Part shown: positions 45,080-54,187 of the stretch, piece by piece
How positions within the stretch are numbered: the stretch's first letter is position 1
Layout: the number at the start of each line of letters is the position of its first letter
Assembly (NCBI RefSeq): GCF_005080685.1
Contig: NZ_CP039371.1
Coordinates: 1,116,001-1,180,000 of the forward strand
Reading direction: 5' to 3'
From: Pseudomonas putida
Lineage (GTDB): Bacteria; Pseudomonadota; Gammaproteobacteria; Pseudomonadales; Pseudomonadaceae
DNA: 64,000 bases
Made by a program: the position numbers and the translations under genes
The notes under the pieces: model-generated
Database searches by the model: none
Told to the model about the DNA's origin: nothing
What the model saw: the letters and a program-made list of their open reading frames with translations, nothing else

Positions 45080-47566
45080 TTATGGAAAATAGAGGGACGA
45101 TGTGGCGAATCGCCTATCGCTTCGATCAACGAAGGGGCCTTTGGCACCCTTCAATCGCTCCCAGAAGCCGATGGACTCCGTTGGCAGATTCGAATGGCGA
45201 GCGTGGTTGGTAACCCTCAGGGACTGGGAAAACTGCGGATGTGTCGTATAGATGGGTTGCGCGTAGCCTCTGACGGGGCGCTGCAATGCCGTCGCCACTT
45301 TTTGCGCGGCCCCCGAAGACCCGCCTTCACAGGCCAGGAGAATCAGTTCCTTGCCTTGCGGATAGTTCACCTGTCGGAGCTGAGGTTCGATGTCATTGAG
45401 CGCAACCTTCAGGGCGCTCCGATATCGCCCTTGGCCATTCATCAGCTTGCTGCTGAACGGATGGCCATGGGTTTCAAAGGCAGCCGTGCCGGTGCCGAGG
45501 AAGTTTTCGTGGAAGACGACGTCATGGTTGCCGGGCTTGGCTTCGAAGAGCACGCTGGAATCACCAATCCTTTGCGCTGGCTGCCTTCCTGCGCTTGGCC
45601 CTGCCGACTTGCCCGAGCTACCACCCGCCTTGCGCGCCGTGCGGCCAACCAAGCGGCTGGCCTTGTGTGACGCGTGAGCCAGGCGAGGGCCTATTTCAAC
45701 CGCACTACCGGCCAACCCCGTGCCCAGCGAAATCCACCCCAGGACGCTGGCTGCCTTGGAGTCTTTGTCCACCGCCTCCATGATGGTCGACGCGATACCG
45801 GTTCCCAGTGAAACCGCCCCAAGTGTCGCTGCGGTGATGGACGCCGCGCCGCTCGCTGTGAGTGCGCCAATCCCGCCGGCGGCCACTGCGGCGAAGGCCG
45901 GTGCGGCAGCGCCAAAACTGGCGACCGTAGCGACAGCGCCGAGCACGAGACCGATGCCGGCCACCAGCCATTTCCACCAGGAATGGCCGTCTGGGTCGAC
46001 GCGGTTCACCGGATCGCCGCCGCAGTATGCGTAGGCATTGATACCGCCGCGGCCGAACGGGCTCTCGCTATCAGGCGCGAGGAACATCATCAGCAGCGGA
46101 TCATAGGGGCGATAGCCTGCTGGGATGTACCAGCCGGTCAATGGCTCCCGGCGCTCCCCGGTATACCCGTAGGGGGTGCTCAGGGCGTGTGGCTGGTCCG
46201 GTTCGGCGCCATGGGCGGTGTACTGGCGCAAGCGCAGGGCCTCGTCGGCCTCGACAAGCACGCTGCCCTGGGCATCGCACCCAAGCAGGGTGGTATTGCC
46301 CTGGCGCACGCCTGCGCTCAAGCGTCCCAGGGCGAAAAGTTGGCCTGCATCGGTCACGATGCGGACGACATCGTCGCCGCAACGTTCATGGGTCAACTGA
46401 CCGGCGCTGTGGAAACTGCGCGTGAGCACACCGTCGACGATCCGATCGCTGAGTTCGCCGCTGGGGCTATAGCCGTATTGGCAAGTGGCACCCTGGTAGT
46501 CAACCTTGCTCAGGCGACCCTGGGCATCCCAGCGCATGCGGCGCCCCAGGCTGTCGCCGACAAGCCGGCCACAGGCATCGTATTGCAAGGTTATCTCGCA
46601 GGGCCAGGAAGTATGGCTGTGCTCGATGCGCGTCGGTTGGCTCGGGTCTGCCGGGTTGTCGTAGTGGAATGTCGCGGTGTCGCTGCTGCCATCGGCGTAG
46701 GTCGAGATCACCTGCTCGTAGCCATCGAGCCTATTAAACGTGAAGACCTGTTCGATCACCCGATTGCCAAAGGGGTCCAGGGGCGCGATTTCGGGCGATG
46801 CCGTGTAGGTGTGCAGGCGGCCACACACGTCATAGCCGAAGGTTTCCACGCCGTTGCGTGCGCCGTCGTCCCACACGCGCCTGGCAACTTGGTCCAGGTC
46901 GGTGAAAACCAGGCTCTGCTTCACGGTGCGTTCGGTACCGCAGGCCAGGGTGACGTGGCAGGTCCGCATATGCTCACGGCCCAGGTGATCGTACACCAGC
47001 CGCTGCTCCAGGCGGTTGCCGTTGTGCGTGTCATGGGTCAGGTAGCAAGTCGGTCGGGAGAACTCGTCGTAGTGGATACGCGTGAGCACACTGCCTGTGG
47101 CGCACTGCTGCAGCCTGCCAAAGTCATCGTAGAGGCGTTGATGATCGGCGCCCTCGGCATCGATGAAGCCTAGCGATCGGCCGGTGAGGCTGTAGCGCCA
47201 GTACGTGGTGTGCGTGGTACCGTCGATGGCCCAGCTGTCGTGTATCGGCTTGCCGCTGGGACTGTAGGTGATCGTCTGCGTACCCAGCGGACCGCTGGTG
47301 CTGGCGATGAGTCCCAGGTTCGGGTCATAGGTGAACTGGTGGTCAGCCTCGCCCTCAGGCTGGATCCGCGTAATGGCATTGTCCAGCGCGGGCTCGTAGC
47401 TGAACGCGATGCGCTGGCCGTCGGCGAGCAGGTTGGCGGTGGCCTGCAATTGCCCAGGCCGGTACAGATGCTGCGTGGCCCGCCCTCCGCTTTCGACCCG
47501 CAACTGGCGCCCCAGGCCGTCGAAACGTTGACGGCCGAGGACGAGGTTGAGAGGACGGCCAGTCAT
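45080..47566 (-). CDS. RHS C-terminal half with variable tail, cassette 1 (proximal)
   Basis: 828 residues; starts RFDGLGRQLRVESGG after MTGRPLNLVLG, in an ATGA overlap with the stop of the 875-aa N-terminal half and with GAGG upstream. YD repeats and RHS core (APDSESPFGRGGINAYAY ... VDPDGHSWW) are clearly homologous but more diverged than cassettes 2 and 3 are from each other. A hydrophobic stretch and Arg/Ser/Gly-rich linker lead to a tail with H700-G (AFETHGH) and C746 (LILLACEGGSSGAAQKVATAL). This is probably the original partner of the shell gene; the other two look like later additions. Confidence 0.85.
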   Translation of the reverse strand: MTGRPLNLVLGRQRFDGLGRQLRVESGGRATQHLYRPGQLQATANLLADGQRIAFSYEPALDNAITRIQPEGEADHQFTYDPNLGLIASTSGPLGTQTITYSPSGKPIHDSWAIDGTTHTTYWRYSLTGRSLGFIDAEGADHQRLYDDFGRLQQCATGSVLTRIHYDEFSRPTCYLTHDTHNGNRLEQRLVYDHLGREHMRTCHVTLACGTERTVKQSLVFTDLDQVARRVWDDGARNGVETFGYDVCGRLHTYTASPEIAPLDPFGNRVIEQVFTFNRLDGYEQVISTYADGSSDTATFHYDNPADPSQPTRIEHSHTSWPCEITLQYDACGRLVGDSLGRRMRWDAQGRLSKVDYQGATCQYGYSPSGELSDRIVDGVLTRSFHSAGQLTHERCGDDVVRIVTDAGQLFALGRLSAGVRQGNTTLLGCDAQGSVLVEADEALRLRQYTAHGAEPDQPHALSTPYGYTGERREPLTGWYIPAGYRPYDPLLMMFLAPDSESPFGRGGINAYAYCGGDPVNRVDPDGHSWWKWLVAGIGLVLGAVATVASFGAAAPAFAAVAAGGIGALTASGAASITAATLGAVSLGTGIASTIMEAVDKDSKAASVLGWISLGTGLAGSAVEIGPRLAHASHKASRLVGRTARKAGGSSGKSAGPSAGRQPAQRIGDSSVLFEAKPGNHDVVFHENFLGTGTAAFETHGHPFSSKLMNGQGRYRSALKVALNDIEPQLRQVNYPQGKELILLACEGGSSGAAQKVATALQRPVRGYAQPIYTTHPQFSQSLRVTNHARHSNLPTESIGFWERLKGAKGPFVDRSDRRFATSSLYFP

Positions 47567-50190
47567 CCTTTGGCCTCGGGATATTGCAGGCTGACGGAGG
47601 TGGGGTGAGGGCCATCGCTGTGGGCTGCATAGGTCGTGACGATGTGCGCGCCATCTTCACGGGTCAAACGTTCGATGCGGCCGTAAGCGTCGTAGCGACG
47701 CCGGGTGATACGGGGCGAGTTTGGCTGGTCGCTGGCCAGCAAGTGCTCTTCGATGATGCGGTCCAGGCCGTCGCGAACGAAGCGCGTGGTACGCACCAGA
47801 CGTCCTTGCTGATCGAGCAGATCCTGGCGCACCGGGCTGCCAGCCAGGTTGACCGAGGTCACCTGCTTCGCGCTGGTCTGGCCTGAAGGCCCCTGCTGCC
47901 AATGCTCGGAGCGCATGGCGATCGGGTCCTGGCAGGTGATCGACAGCAGGCCCGTTGGAGCGGTATGGGTATAGATCTGGCCCGAGGCATCGTAGGAGGT
48001 TTTACCGGTCAGTTTGAGTGGCTGAGATTGCCCTGGGAACCAGTCGAACTCGGTCGTGACAGTCGTGCGTCCCAGCGCATCGAACTGGGTGCAGCCGACC
48101 AGGCGAAACTCACCCGGCGCTTCGTCGCGGTCTTCCAGTTGCACTGCGACCGCGCGGCCTGCGCCATCGAGCCAGGTCCGCCTGCGTTGGCCCGTGGTGT
48201 CGGTTTCTTCGAGGCAGGCACGGGGGAGATAACCGAGGATTTCCTGGGGCGCATTGGCGTGGACGAAGGTGTCGTCCAGGTGATAATCGCAACTACGGCT
48301 GGCTTGGTAGTCGCTGTCTGCTGCCAGTACGGTAGCGATGATGCGGCCCAGCAGGTCATAGTGATAACAGGTGCGGCTGCCTGCCGCGCTTTCCTCCCAA
48401 GCGGTCAGGCCGCTCAGGCGACAGCGTGCCTGTCGGCTGCTGGACCGATTGACTGCGTCTCCTTCGAAGCCCTGAACCACGGTGGTGGTGCTCAGTAGCC
48501 CCTGGTCCAGTACATGGTGGTATTCGGTGGTGGTGGTGATGCCATTGAGGGTCGTGCTGGCGCGAATCAGTTCACCGTAGTGCGGGCCGACAGTGCGCTG
48601 GTAGGCCTGTACCGTGTGCTCGAGCAGCTTGCCAGCGGAAAGGTCTTCAAGTGCCTCGCTGACGACCACGGTGTGGGCAGGCTCATCGGCGATCAGCGAT
48701 GGCAGTTGTTCGTAGCGGTAACGTGTACGCAGTATCGGCGCCCCGCCGTGGCTGCCGTCGGCCAGCTTGGCGGGCGTGACGGTTTTGCTGGCCATGTGGC
48801 GCACCATGACGGTGCTATCTGGCGGACATTCATCCACTACGCCTGACGCGGGGTAGTACGAATATACTTCGCACACGCCGGTGGGCAAGGTCGTCGACAG
48901 CAGGTTGCCGTAGTCGTCGTAACGGTAGGTAGTGGTTTCGGTGCGAGACTCGTCGCTGCCCAGGTGCCGATAGGTAGTGCTGACGGCGTGAGGCAGTTGG
49001 CTCGCCGCCGACTGTTGTTCCCAGGTCTTGTCGGGGTCGATGCCATAGGTGTTCGCCGTTTCCACCTCGAAACGTCCCATGACCGTGGTTTCCCGGGTCA
49101 ACAGGTGGAATCGATCCCACTGCCGGGTGATGGTGGTGAGTGTCTGGCCTTGATGGTCCTTCTGGGTTTCGATGACGCTGTAGCGATATTCCTTGTTGAC
49201 TTGATACAGGTTGTCGCGGCCAGTGACCCAGTCGAACCTGCCGATGCTGCCATAGCCAAGGAAGTTGGTCTGGCCGATCCAGCGGTAGGTGCGGTGCAGC
49301 GCATTCGCTGGGTCGCCAGTGCTGTGCGTCCAACTGGTCACGCGTGGCAGGTACTCGAACGGACCGCCTCGTGGCACACGATGCGTCTGGCGGGTCGACC
49401 AATGGATTGTATCGGATGCCCCCAGCGGCCCTTTAACCGACCGCGGAAACAGCAGTTGCGTGCCGTTGCCTACGCTCAGTCGTCGGTAGGCGAAATGGAA
49501 CGGCTTGTCGATCAGTGATACCTGTACGCTGCTCAGGCGTTGGTTGTTGGTTCTGAATCGCACTGTGCTGGGGCGATCGTCGGGGTCGAGCCGAACGCTC
49601 ACATCGCCGCCGCTGCGCTCGAATCGGACCAGGGGGCGCTGTTCGTCCCTGACCTCGGCGAGGAAGTCCGACTGTCGGGTGGAGCGCCATTGCAGATGCA
49701 GGCGGCGGCCTTCGGGCGAACGCAATTCAGTCAGCACGTAGCGGTTGCTGCGGCCGGCTTGCGTGAGAATCTCTGTTTCGCCGTTCTTGTGGTAGATACG
49801 ATACTGGCGGGCGTTCAGGCGGGTCACCTGCATGGCCTTGAGTTTGTAGTCGTGGAAGACCAAGGTACCGCCGTTGGACCAGTCGGACTTTTTGTTATCA
49901 ACTGCGAAGTTCTCACCTGTGCGCAGTTGCAAGGACGAGGCGACCTGATCCACGACCAGGCGGGTCATCAGCAGCGACCAGCCCAACCCATAGCCCAGGT
50001 CGCTTTGCGAGGCCAGCGAGTTGAACGCCCAGTTCAGTTGCAGGGCAGGGCCGGCCAGGTTGTTGGCCAGTAGCGAGGGAAGACTGATGCTCAGGTTGAA
50101 CTGTCCGGTTCGGTCGTTGACCGCAGATTGGACAACGCCAAGAAAGTTGTTCGACTGAGAATGGATTTCAGCGGAGTTGGAGGAGGGCAT
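47563..50190 (-). CDS. RHS/YD-repeat N-terminal half (shell protein)
   Basis: 875 residues from ATG 50190 (GGTGA ribosome site; GTG 50202 is an alternative). The N-terminus FLGVVQSAVNDRTGQFNLSISLP ... LGYGLGWSLLMTRL matches the start of RHS/SpvB-like shell proteins. YD repeats fill the rest (YRYDDYGNLLSTTLPTGV; YHYDLLGRIIATVL; RRYDAYGRIERLTREDG). It ends without RHS core or toxin tail; these are supplied by the next gene, which overlaps by four bases. No secretion signal is visible. In TC-toxin terms it would be the B-like part of a B-C cocoon, but it lacks the beta-propeller of true TcB. Confidence 0.83.
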   Translation of the reverse strand: MPSSNSAEIHSQSNNFLGVVQSAVNDRTGQFNLSISLPSLLANNLAGPALQLNWAFNSLASQSDLGYGLGWSLLMTRLVVDQVASSLQLRTGENFAVDNKKSDWSNGGTLVFHDYKLKAMQVTRLNARQYRIYHKNGETEILTQAGRSNRYVLTELRSPEGRRLHLQWRSTRQSDFLAEVRDEQRPLVRFERSGGDVSVRLDPDDRPSTVRFRTNNQRLSSVQVSLIDKPFHFAYRRLSVGNGTQLLFPRSVKGPLGASDTIHWSTRQTHRVPRGGPFEYLPRVTSWTHSTGDPANALHRTYRWIGQTNFLGYGSIGRFDWVTGRDNLYQVNKEYRYSVIETQKDHQGQTLTTITRQWDRFHLLTRETTVMGRFEVETANTYGIDPDKTWEQQSAASQLPHAVSTTYRHLGSDESRTETTTYRYDDYGNLLSTTLPTGVCEVYSYYPASGVVDECPPDSTVMVRHMASKTVTPAKLADGSHGGAPILRTRYRYEQLPSLIADEPAHTVVVSEALEDLSAGKLLEHTVQAYQRTVGPHYGELIRASTTLNGITTTTEYHHVLDQGLLSTTTVVQGFEGDAVNRSSSRQARCRLSGLTAWEESAAGSRTCYHYDLLGRIIATVLAADSDYQASRSCDYHLDDTFVHANAPQEILGYLPRACLEETDTTGQRRRTWLDGAGRAVAVQLEDRDEAPGEFRLVGCTQFDALGRTTVTTEFDWFPGQSQPLKLTGKTSYDASGQIYTHTAPTGLLSITCQDPIAMRSEHWQQGPSGQTSAKQVTSVNLAGSPVRQDLLDQQGRLVRTTRFVRDGLDRIIEEHLLASDQPNSPRITRRRYDAYGRIERLTREDGAHIVTTYAAHSDGPHPTSVSLQYPEAKG

Positions 50191-50302
50191 GGTTGAATTC
50201 ACCGGATGTTTTTAGATTGCCCATTGCCTGGCAACCGCCCCGGACCCGAAAGCCTCGGAACGGTTGACGAGTCAAGATGGAGTCAAAAGCAGAAAGAAGT
50301 GA

Positions 50303-52246
50303 TCAACTTTCGTCTCGGTCGGACACTTTAAGCAGGTTGCCGCCAGCAGCGGGATTCAGCCAAAGCGGATGGCGGTTACCGTATTGGTCGACGTAAGTAA
50401 CTTTTGTCGAGCCGTTTCGTTTCGGCGACGGTGGTCCCAGGCGCGTGCGTAGGCGAATGGCATGCGCGACACCTCGCGGGGTATTGATCGGAAACGCGAT
50501 TCTTCGATTGGTGATGGTCAAGTTCGGGTAGATGATTTCCCGGGTATCATTCACTTGATAAGCGGCTTGTTGATAAAAGCCACGAGACTCACGACGGTAG
50601 TGCCAGTTGTTTTGGTGGGAGGGCGTGTGTTCACTGTAGCGGATCTGGTAATTAGGGTCGCTGAACCTGAGTTCGTATCGGTCGAGGTCCCAGTTGTCGC
50701 CGCTTTTCAAATCGACGCGTTCCACGCTGAAACGATCCGCCCTGAACGTATAGTCTTGAGAAAGCCCGCGCAGTGAAGCAGAACTGTTCGAGCGGCCACT
50801 GATCACATCGCCGCCAGTGGCAGTGGCGCGGTTGTTGGTGTGGTACGTTCGACCGCCATAGGTGAGCCTGGCGCCAAGTTTGGTCGTTCCGACGGCCTTG
50901 GTGGAAAGGTAGAACGTCCTGCTGCTTCCCTGTCCAGAGAAGTTGGCGTTACGCGAGGTAAAGTGACGCGCGGTGAAGTTGGAAGGATGAAAATCGAAGC
51001 AGGGATTTTTGAACCGGGAAATACTGTACTGGCTGGGTGGCAGGCGGGCGCCGGTGTTGTAATCGATGAATTCGACCTGATCCAGAATATGATCAGGCAC
51101 TTCGATTATCTCACCGCGATGGTTACGTGCTCCCACGACTACGGTGATCGGCGTCTGCTGATAGCCGTTTGCGTACAGCACGCATTGGGTGTTGTCCTGA
51201 TCACTGTTGAGGCCGCGTACCTGGAAGAAATCCAGGTGAGCGGTCGATGCGGACCTTGGCCTGGGCGCTCGCCGGGTCGTGACCCGCAGATCGACGCGCT
51301 GCTTGCCGTCGAAACCGATATTGAGATAGTGAGAGGTCCCGTGCCTGTCCACAGCGTGCAGGGTGCAGGGTCCTTCTCGGCGTGGCGCTCCCGAGAAGTA
51401 TGGAATATGGTGATCGCCTTGGGCCAGTACTACGAGCTGGCCGTCGGAAACATGGTCGACATGGTGCACTTTTCGATTGTCGACAAAGTCACCCTGTAAC
51501 CCCAATGTTTCATCGTAGTGCACGTGTGTATCGCCCGGCAGGGCGATACCGACATGAGTGGCAAAGCGCTCGTCGAAAGCGCGCTCATGCCAGCGGATCA
51601 TGCCGCGCCTGTCGTATTTCAAGAACTCGGCATAGGCAAAATCAACAGTGCGTGGCGACAGCGCCCACTCATGAATGAAGGTGCCACTGGCAACGGAACC
51701 CTCATCGCGTACTTGTTCGAATATATAGTCTTCGGGAAAAGACGAAGAGGGTGCGGCCATGGCCGTCAGTTCAAGGGATGAGTCGAACGGGATGTTATCC
51801 GTATAGTAATGGACGCCCGGTGACTGGGTGATTCGGGCGCGCAGGGCCAGTTGGCTTCCCGCGGTGGCACGGCTCGACACGAAAAAGGAAACTGTTTTCG
51901 GCGCATCGAATAACACGCGAGCGACGGGGCTCGAGGCTGTGAACGTGTTCAAGGTCGGGTAATAGTCGAATCGAGGGTCGTGCTCTTTCGAATAGAACCA
52001 CGCCTGGCGTGGGTCGGTCGAAAGCGGCGCATAACTACCGTCCGCTTGTTTCACGACCAAGGTAATACTCTCGAGTTGCTCAGGGGTGATCGCCAGGCCG
52101 GTATGTTCATTGGCTTGGACTTCGACGTTTACTTTGATTTGTTGCCGGCCATTATTGAAAGCCATGGGGGCCGACGACCCCAGTGTCAGTTCAAAATTCC
52201 ACAGCCACGCATCCACAGAGCTGGGAAGAGTTGGTACATCTTTCAT
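50303..52246 (-). CDS. Uncharacterised 647-aa protein heading the RHS island
   Basis: I do not recognise this protein. ATG 52246 has AGGTGA upstream (GTG 52255 is an alternative). No signal peptide or membrane helix is seen; the sequence is rich in Asn/Thr/Ser/Arg and alternating aromatic residues, suggesting a beta-sandwich-rich fold. It begins VPTLPSSVDAWLWNFELTLGSSAPMAFNNGRQQIKVNVEVQ-like (Ig-like strand pattern) and contains several F-x-S-R and Y-x-N stretches. Base composition is more AT-rich than flanking core genes. It lies 112 bp upstream of the shell gene in the same direction, so it is likely co-expressed and could be a delivery, receptor-binding or chaperone component. Confidence 0.75.
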   Translation of the reverse strand: MKDVPTLPSSVDAWLWNFELTLGSSAPMAFNNGRQQIKVNVEVQANEHTGLAITPEQLESITLVVKQADGSYAPLSTDPRQAWFYSKEHDPRFDYYPTLNTFTASSPVARVLFDAPKTVSFFVSSRATAGSQLALRARITQSPGVHYYTDNIPFDSSLELTAMAAPSSSFPEDYIFEQVRDEGSVASGTFIHEWALSPRTVDFAYAEFLKYDRRGMIRWHERAFDERFATHVGIALPGDTHVHYDETLGLQGDFVDNRKVHHVDHVSDGQLVVLAQGDHHIPYFSGAPRREGPCTLHAVDRHGTSHYLNIGFDGKQRVDLRVTTRRAPRPRSASTAHLDFFQVRGLNSDQDNTQCVLYANGYQQTPITVVVGARNHRGEIIEVPDHILDQVEFIDYNTGARLPPSQYSISRFKNPCFDFHPSNFTARHFTSRNANFSGQGSSRTFYLSTKAVGTTKLGARLTYGGRTYHTNNRATATGGDVISGRSNSSASLRGLSQDYTFRADRFSVERVDLKSGDNWDLDRYELRFSDPNYQIRYSEHTPSHQNNWHYRRESRGFYQQAAYQVNDTREIIYPNLTITNRRIAFPINTPRGVAHAIRLRTRLGPPSPKRNGSTKVTYVDQYGNRHPLWLNPAAGGNLLKVSDRDES

Positions 52247-52382
52247 CGCGTTCACCTAGCGGTACTGAATGGAGAAGCCACGGTAAACAACCGGCCATTC
52301 GGGGAGTACTGGCAGACCCGCTAGGGAAGTGATCGCGAAAGGGGTAGTAGTTCCTCGTGAACTATCGCTTATCGCCAACATA

Positions 52383-52408
52383 AAAAACCCGGCTTGCGCC
52401 GGGTTTTT
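52383..52408 (-). terminator. Terminator of the fumarase gene
   Basis: AAAAACCCGGC/GCCGGGTTTTT with a TTGC loop just downstream of the fumarase stop; it separates that gene from the RHS island. Confidence 0.92.
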
Positions 52409-52422
52409 CATGTGCATGATGC

Positions 52423-53946
52423 TTACTTGACTTCGACTGCCAGGCTCTGGGCAATCTTGTTCTGCCACAGGGCAGGACCGGTGATGTGCACGGACTCGCC
52501 ATTGCTGTCGACCGCGACGGTGACCGGCATGTCCTTGACCTCGAACTCGTAGATCGCTTCCATGCCCAGTTCGGCGAAGGCCAGGACCTTGGACTTGCGG
52601 ATCGCCTGGGCCACCAGGTAAGCGGCGCCGCCGACGGCCATCAGGTACACGGCCTTGTTGTCCTTGATCGCTTCGATGGCGGTCGGGCCGCGCTCGGACT
52701 TGCCGATCATGCCCAGCAGGCCAGTCTGCTCGAGGATCTGACGGGTGAACTTGTCCATGCGGGTCGCGGTGGTCGGGCCGGCTGGGCCTACCACTTCGTC
52801 ACCGACCGGGTCGACTGGGCCGACGTAGTAGATGAAGCGGCCCTTGAGGTCGACCGGCAGCTCTTCGCCACGGTTGAGCATCTCGACCATGCGCTTGTGC
52901 GCAGCGTCGCGACCGGTGAGCATCTTGCCGTTGAGCAGGATGGTCTCGCCCGGTTTCCAGCTGGCGACTTCTTCCGGAGTGATGTCGTCGAGGTTGACGC
53001 GGCGGGCGCTCGGGCCGGCTTCCCAGACGATTTCCGGGTAGGCGTCCAGCGACGGTGCTTCCAGCTCGGCCGGGCCGGAGCCGTCGAGCACGAAGTGGGC
53101 GTGACGGGTGGCAGCGCAGTTCGGGATCATGCACACCGGCAGGGACGCGGCGTGGGTTGGGTAATCCATGATCTTGACGTCGAGCACGGTGGTCAGGCCG
53201 CCCAGGCCCTGGGCGCCGATGCCCAGTTGGTTGACCTTTTCGAACAGCTCCAGGCGGATTTCCTCGAGGCGGTTCTGCGGACCGCGGGCTTTCAGCTCAT
53301 GGATGTCGATGGATTCCATCAACACTTCCTTGGCCATCACCGCGGCCTTCTCGGCGGTACCGCCGATGCCGATGCCGAGCATGCCAGGCGGGCACCAGCC
53401 AGCGCCCATGGTCGGGACGGTCTTCAGGACCCAGTCGACGATCGAGTCGGACGGGTTGAGCATGGCCATCTTCGACTTGTTCTCCGAACCGCCGCCCTTG
53501 GCTGCGACGTCGACTTCGACCTTGTCGCCGGGGACGATGGAGTAGTGGATGACGGCCGGGGTGTTGTCCTTGGTGTTTTTGCGGGCGCCGGCCGGGTCGG
53601 CCAGGATCGAGGCACGCAGGACGTTCTCAGGCAAGTTGTAGGCGCGACGCACACCTTCGTTGATCATGTCGTCGACGCTCAGGGTGGCGCCGTCCCAGCG
53701 CACGTCCATGCCTACGCGGACGAACACGGTGACGATACCGGTGTCCTGGCAGATCGGGCGGTGGCCGGTGGCGCACATGCGCGAGTTGATCAGGATCTGG
53801 GCGATCGAGTCGCGTGCGGCGGGCGATTCTTCACGCAGGTAGGCTTCGTGCATCGCCTGGATGAAGTCGACGGGGTGGTAGTACGAGATGAATTGCAGGG
53901 CATCGGCGACGCTCTGAATCAGGTCGTCTTGCTTGATCACGGTCAT
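52423..53946 (-). CDS. fumA: Class I fumarate hydratase (4Fe-4S)
   Basis: 507-residue iron-sulphur fumarase of the TCA cycle (fumarate + water to malate), full length. N-terminal alpha domain has ICQDTGIVTVFVRVG, GGGSENKSKMAML and GWCPPGMLGIGIGGT; the C-terminal beta domain has GPTTATRMDKFTRQIL and KGGAAYLVAQAI-like segments. ATG 53946 is chosen (GAGGAG eight bases upstream) over a start ten codons earlier. Monocistronic with its own terminator. Confidence 0.95.
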   Translation of the reverse strand: MTVIKQDDLIQSVADALQFISYYHPVDFIQAMHEAYLREESPAARDSIAQILINSRMCATGHRPICQDTGIVTVFVRVGMDVRWDGATLSVDDMINEGVRRAYNLPENVLRASILADPAGARKNTKDNTPAVIHYSIVPGDKVEVDVAAKGGGSENKSKMAMLNPSDSIVDWVLKTVPTMGAGWCPPGMLGIGIGGTAEKAAVMAKEVLMESIDIHELKARGPQNRLEEIRLELFEKVNQLGIGAQGLGGLTTVLDVKIMDYPTHAASLPVCMIPNCAATRHAHFVLDGSGPAELEAPSLDAYPEIVWEAGPSARRVNLDDITPEEVASWKPGETILLNGKMLTGRDAAHKRMVEMLNRGEELPVDLKGRFIYYVGPVDPVGDEVVGPAGPTTATRMDKFTRQILEQTGLLGMIGKSERGPTAIEAIKDNKAVYLMAVGGAAYLVAQAIRKSKVLAFAELGMEAIYEFEVKDMPVTVAVDSNGESVHITGPALWQNKIAQSLAVEVK

Positions 53947-54187
53947 GCAGCGCGCTCCTCTTAAAGACGGGAACATTCAAAAAGACGCTCGACGGTGCCG
54001 ACCAGCGTGTCGAAACGCCTTGCAAGGCGCGCCGGCAGGCTGGCCGACGCAAAAGGGCGCGGCAGTATAGCGCGCCTCAACGAGCGAAACACCTGCGCGT
54101 GGTCAGGACCATGGTCGGCAATGCGCGGGCATCGTTCTTGCTGGGGATGTACGATGAACACCGCTATGCAACCTGGAGATCCCCGAA

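Noticed and set aside
47563..47566. Frameshift splitting a single RHS gene
   Set aside because: The second gene has its own ATG in an ATGA overlap with GAGG upstream, and two more cassettes start at the same alignment point, so a designed split is more likely than an error.
52247..52382. Possible small gene between fumarase terminator and the RHS island
   Set aside because: No open frame with start and ribosome site; the stretch more likely holds the island promoter.
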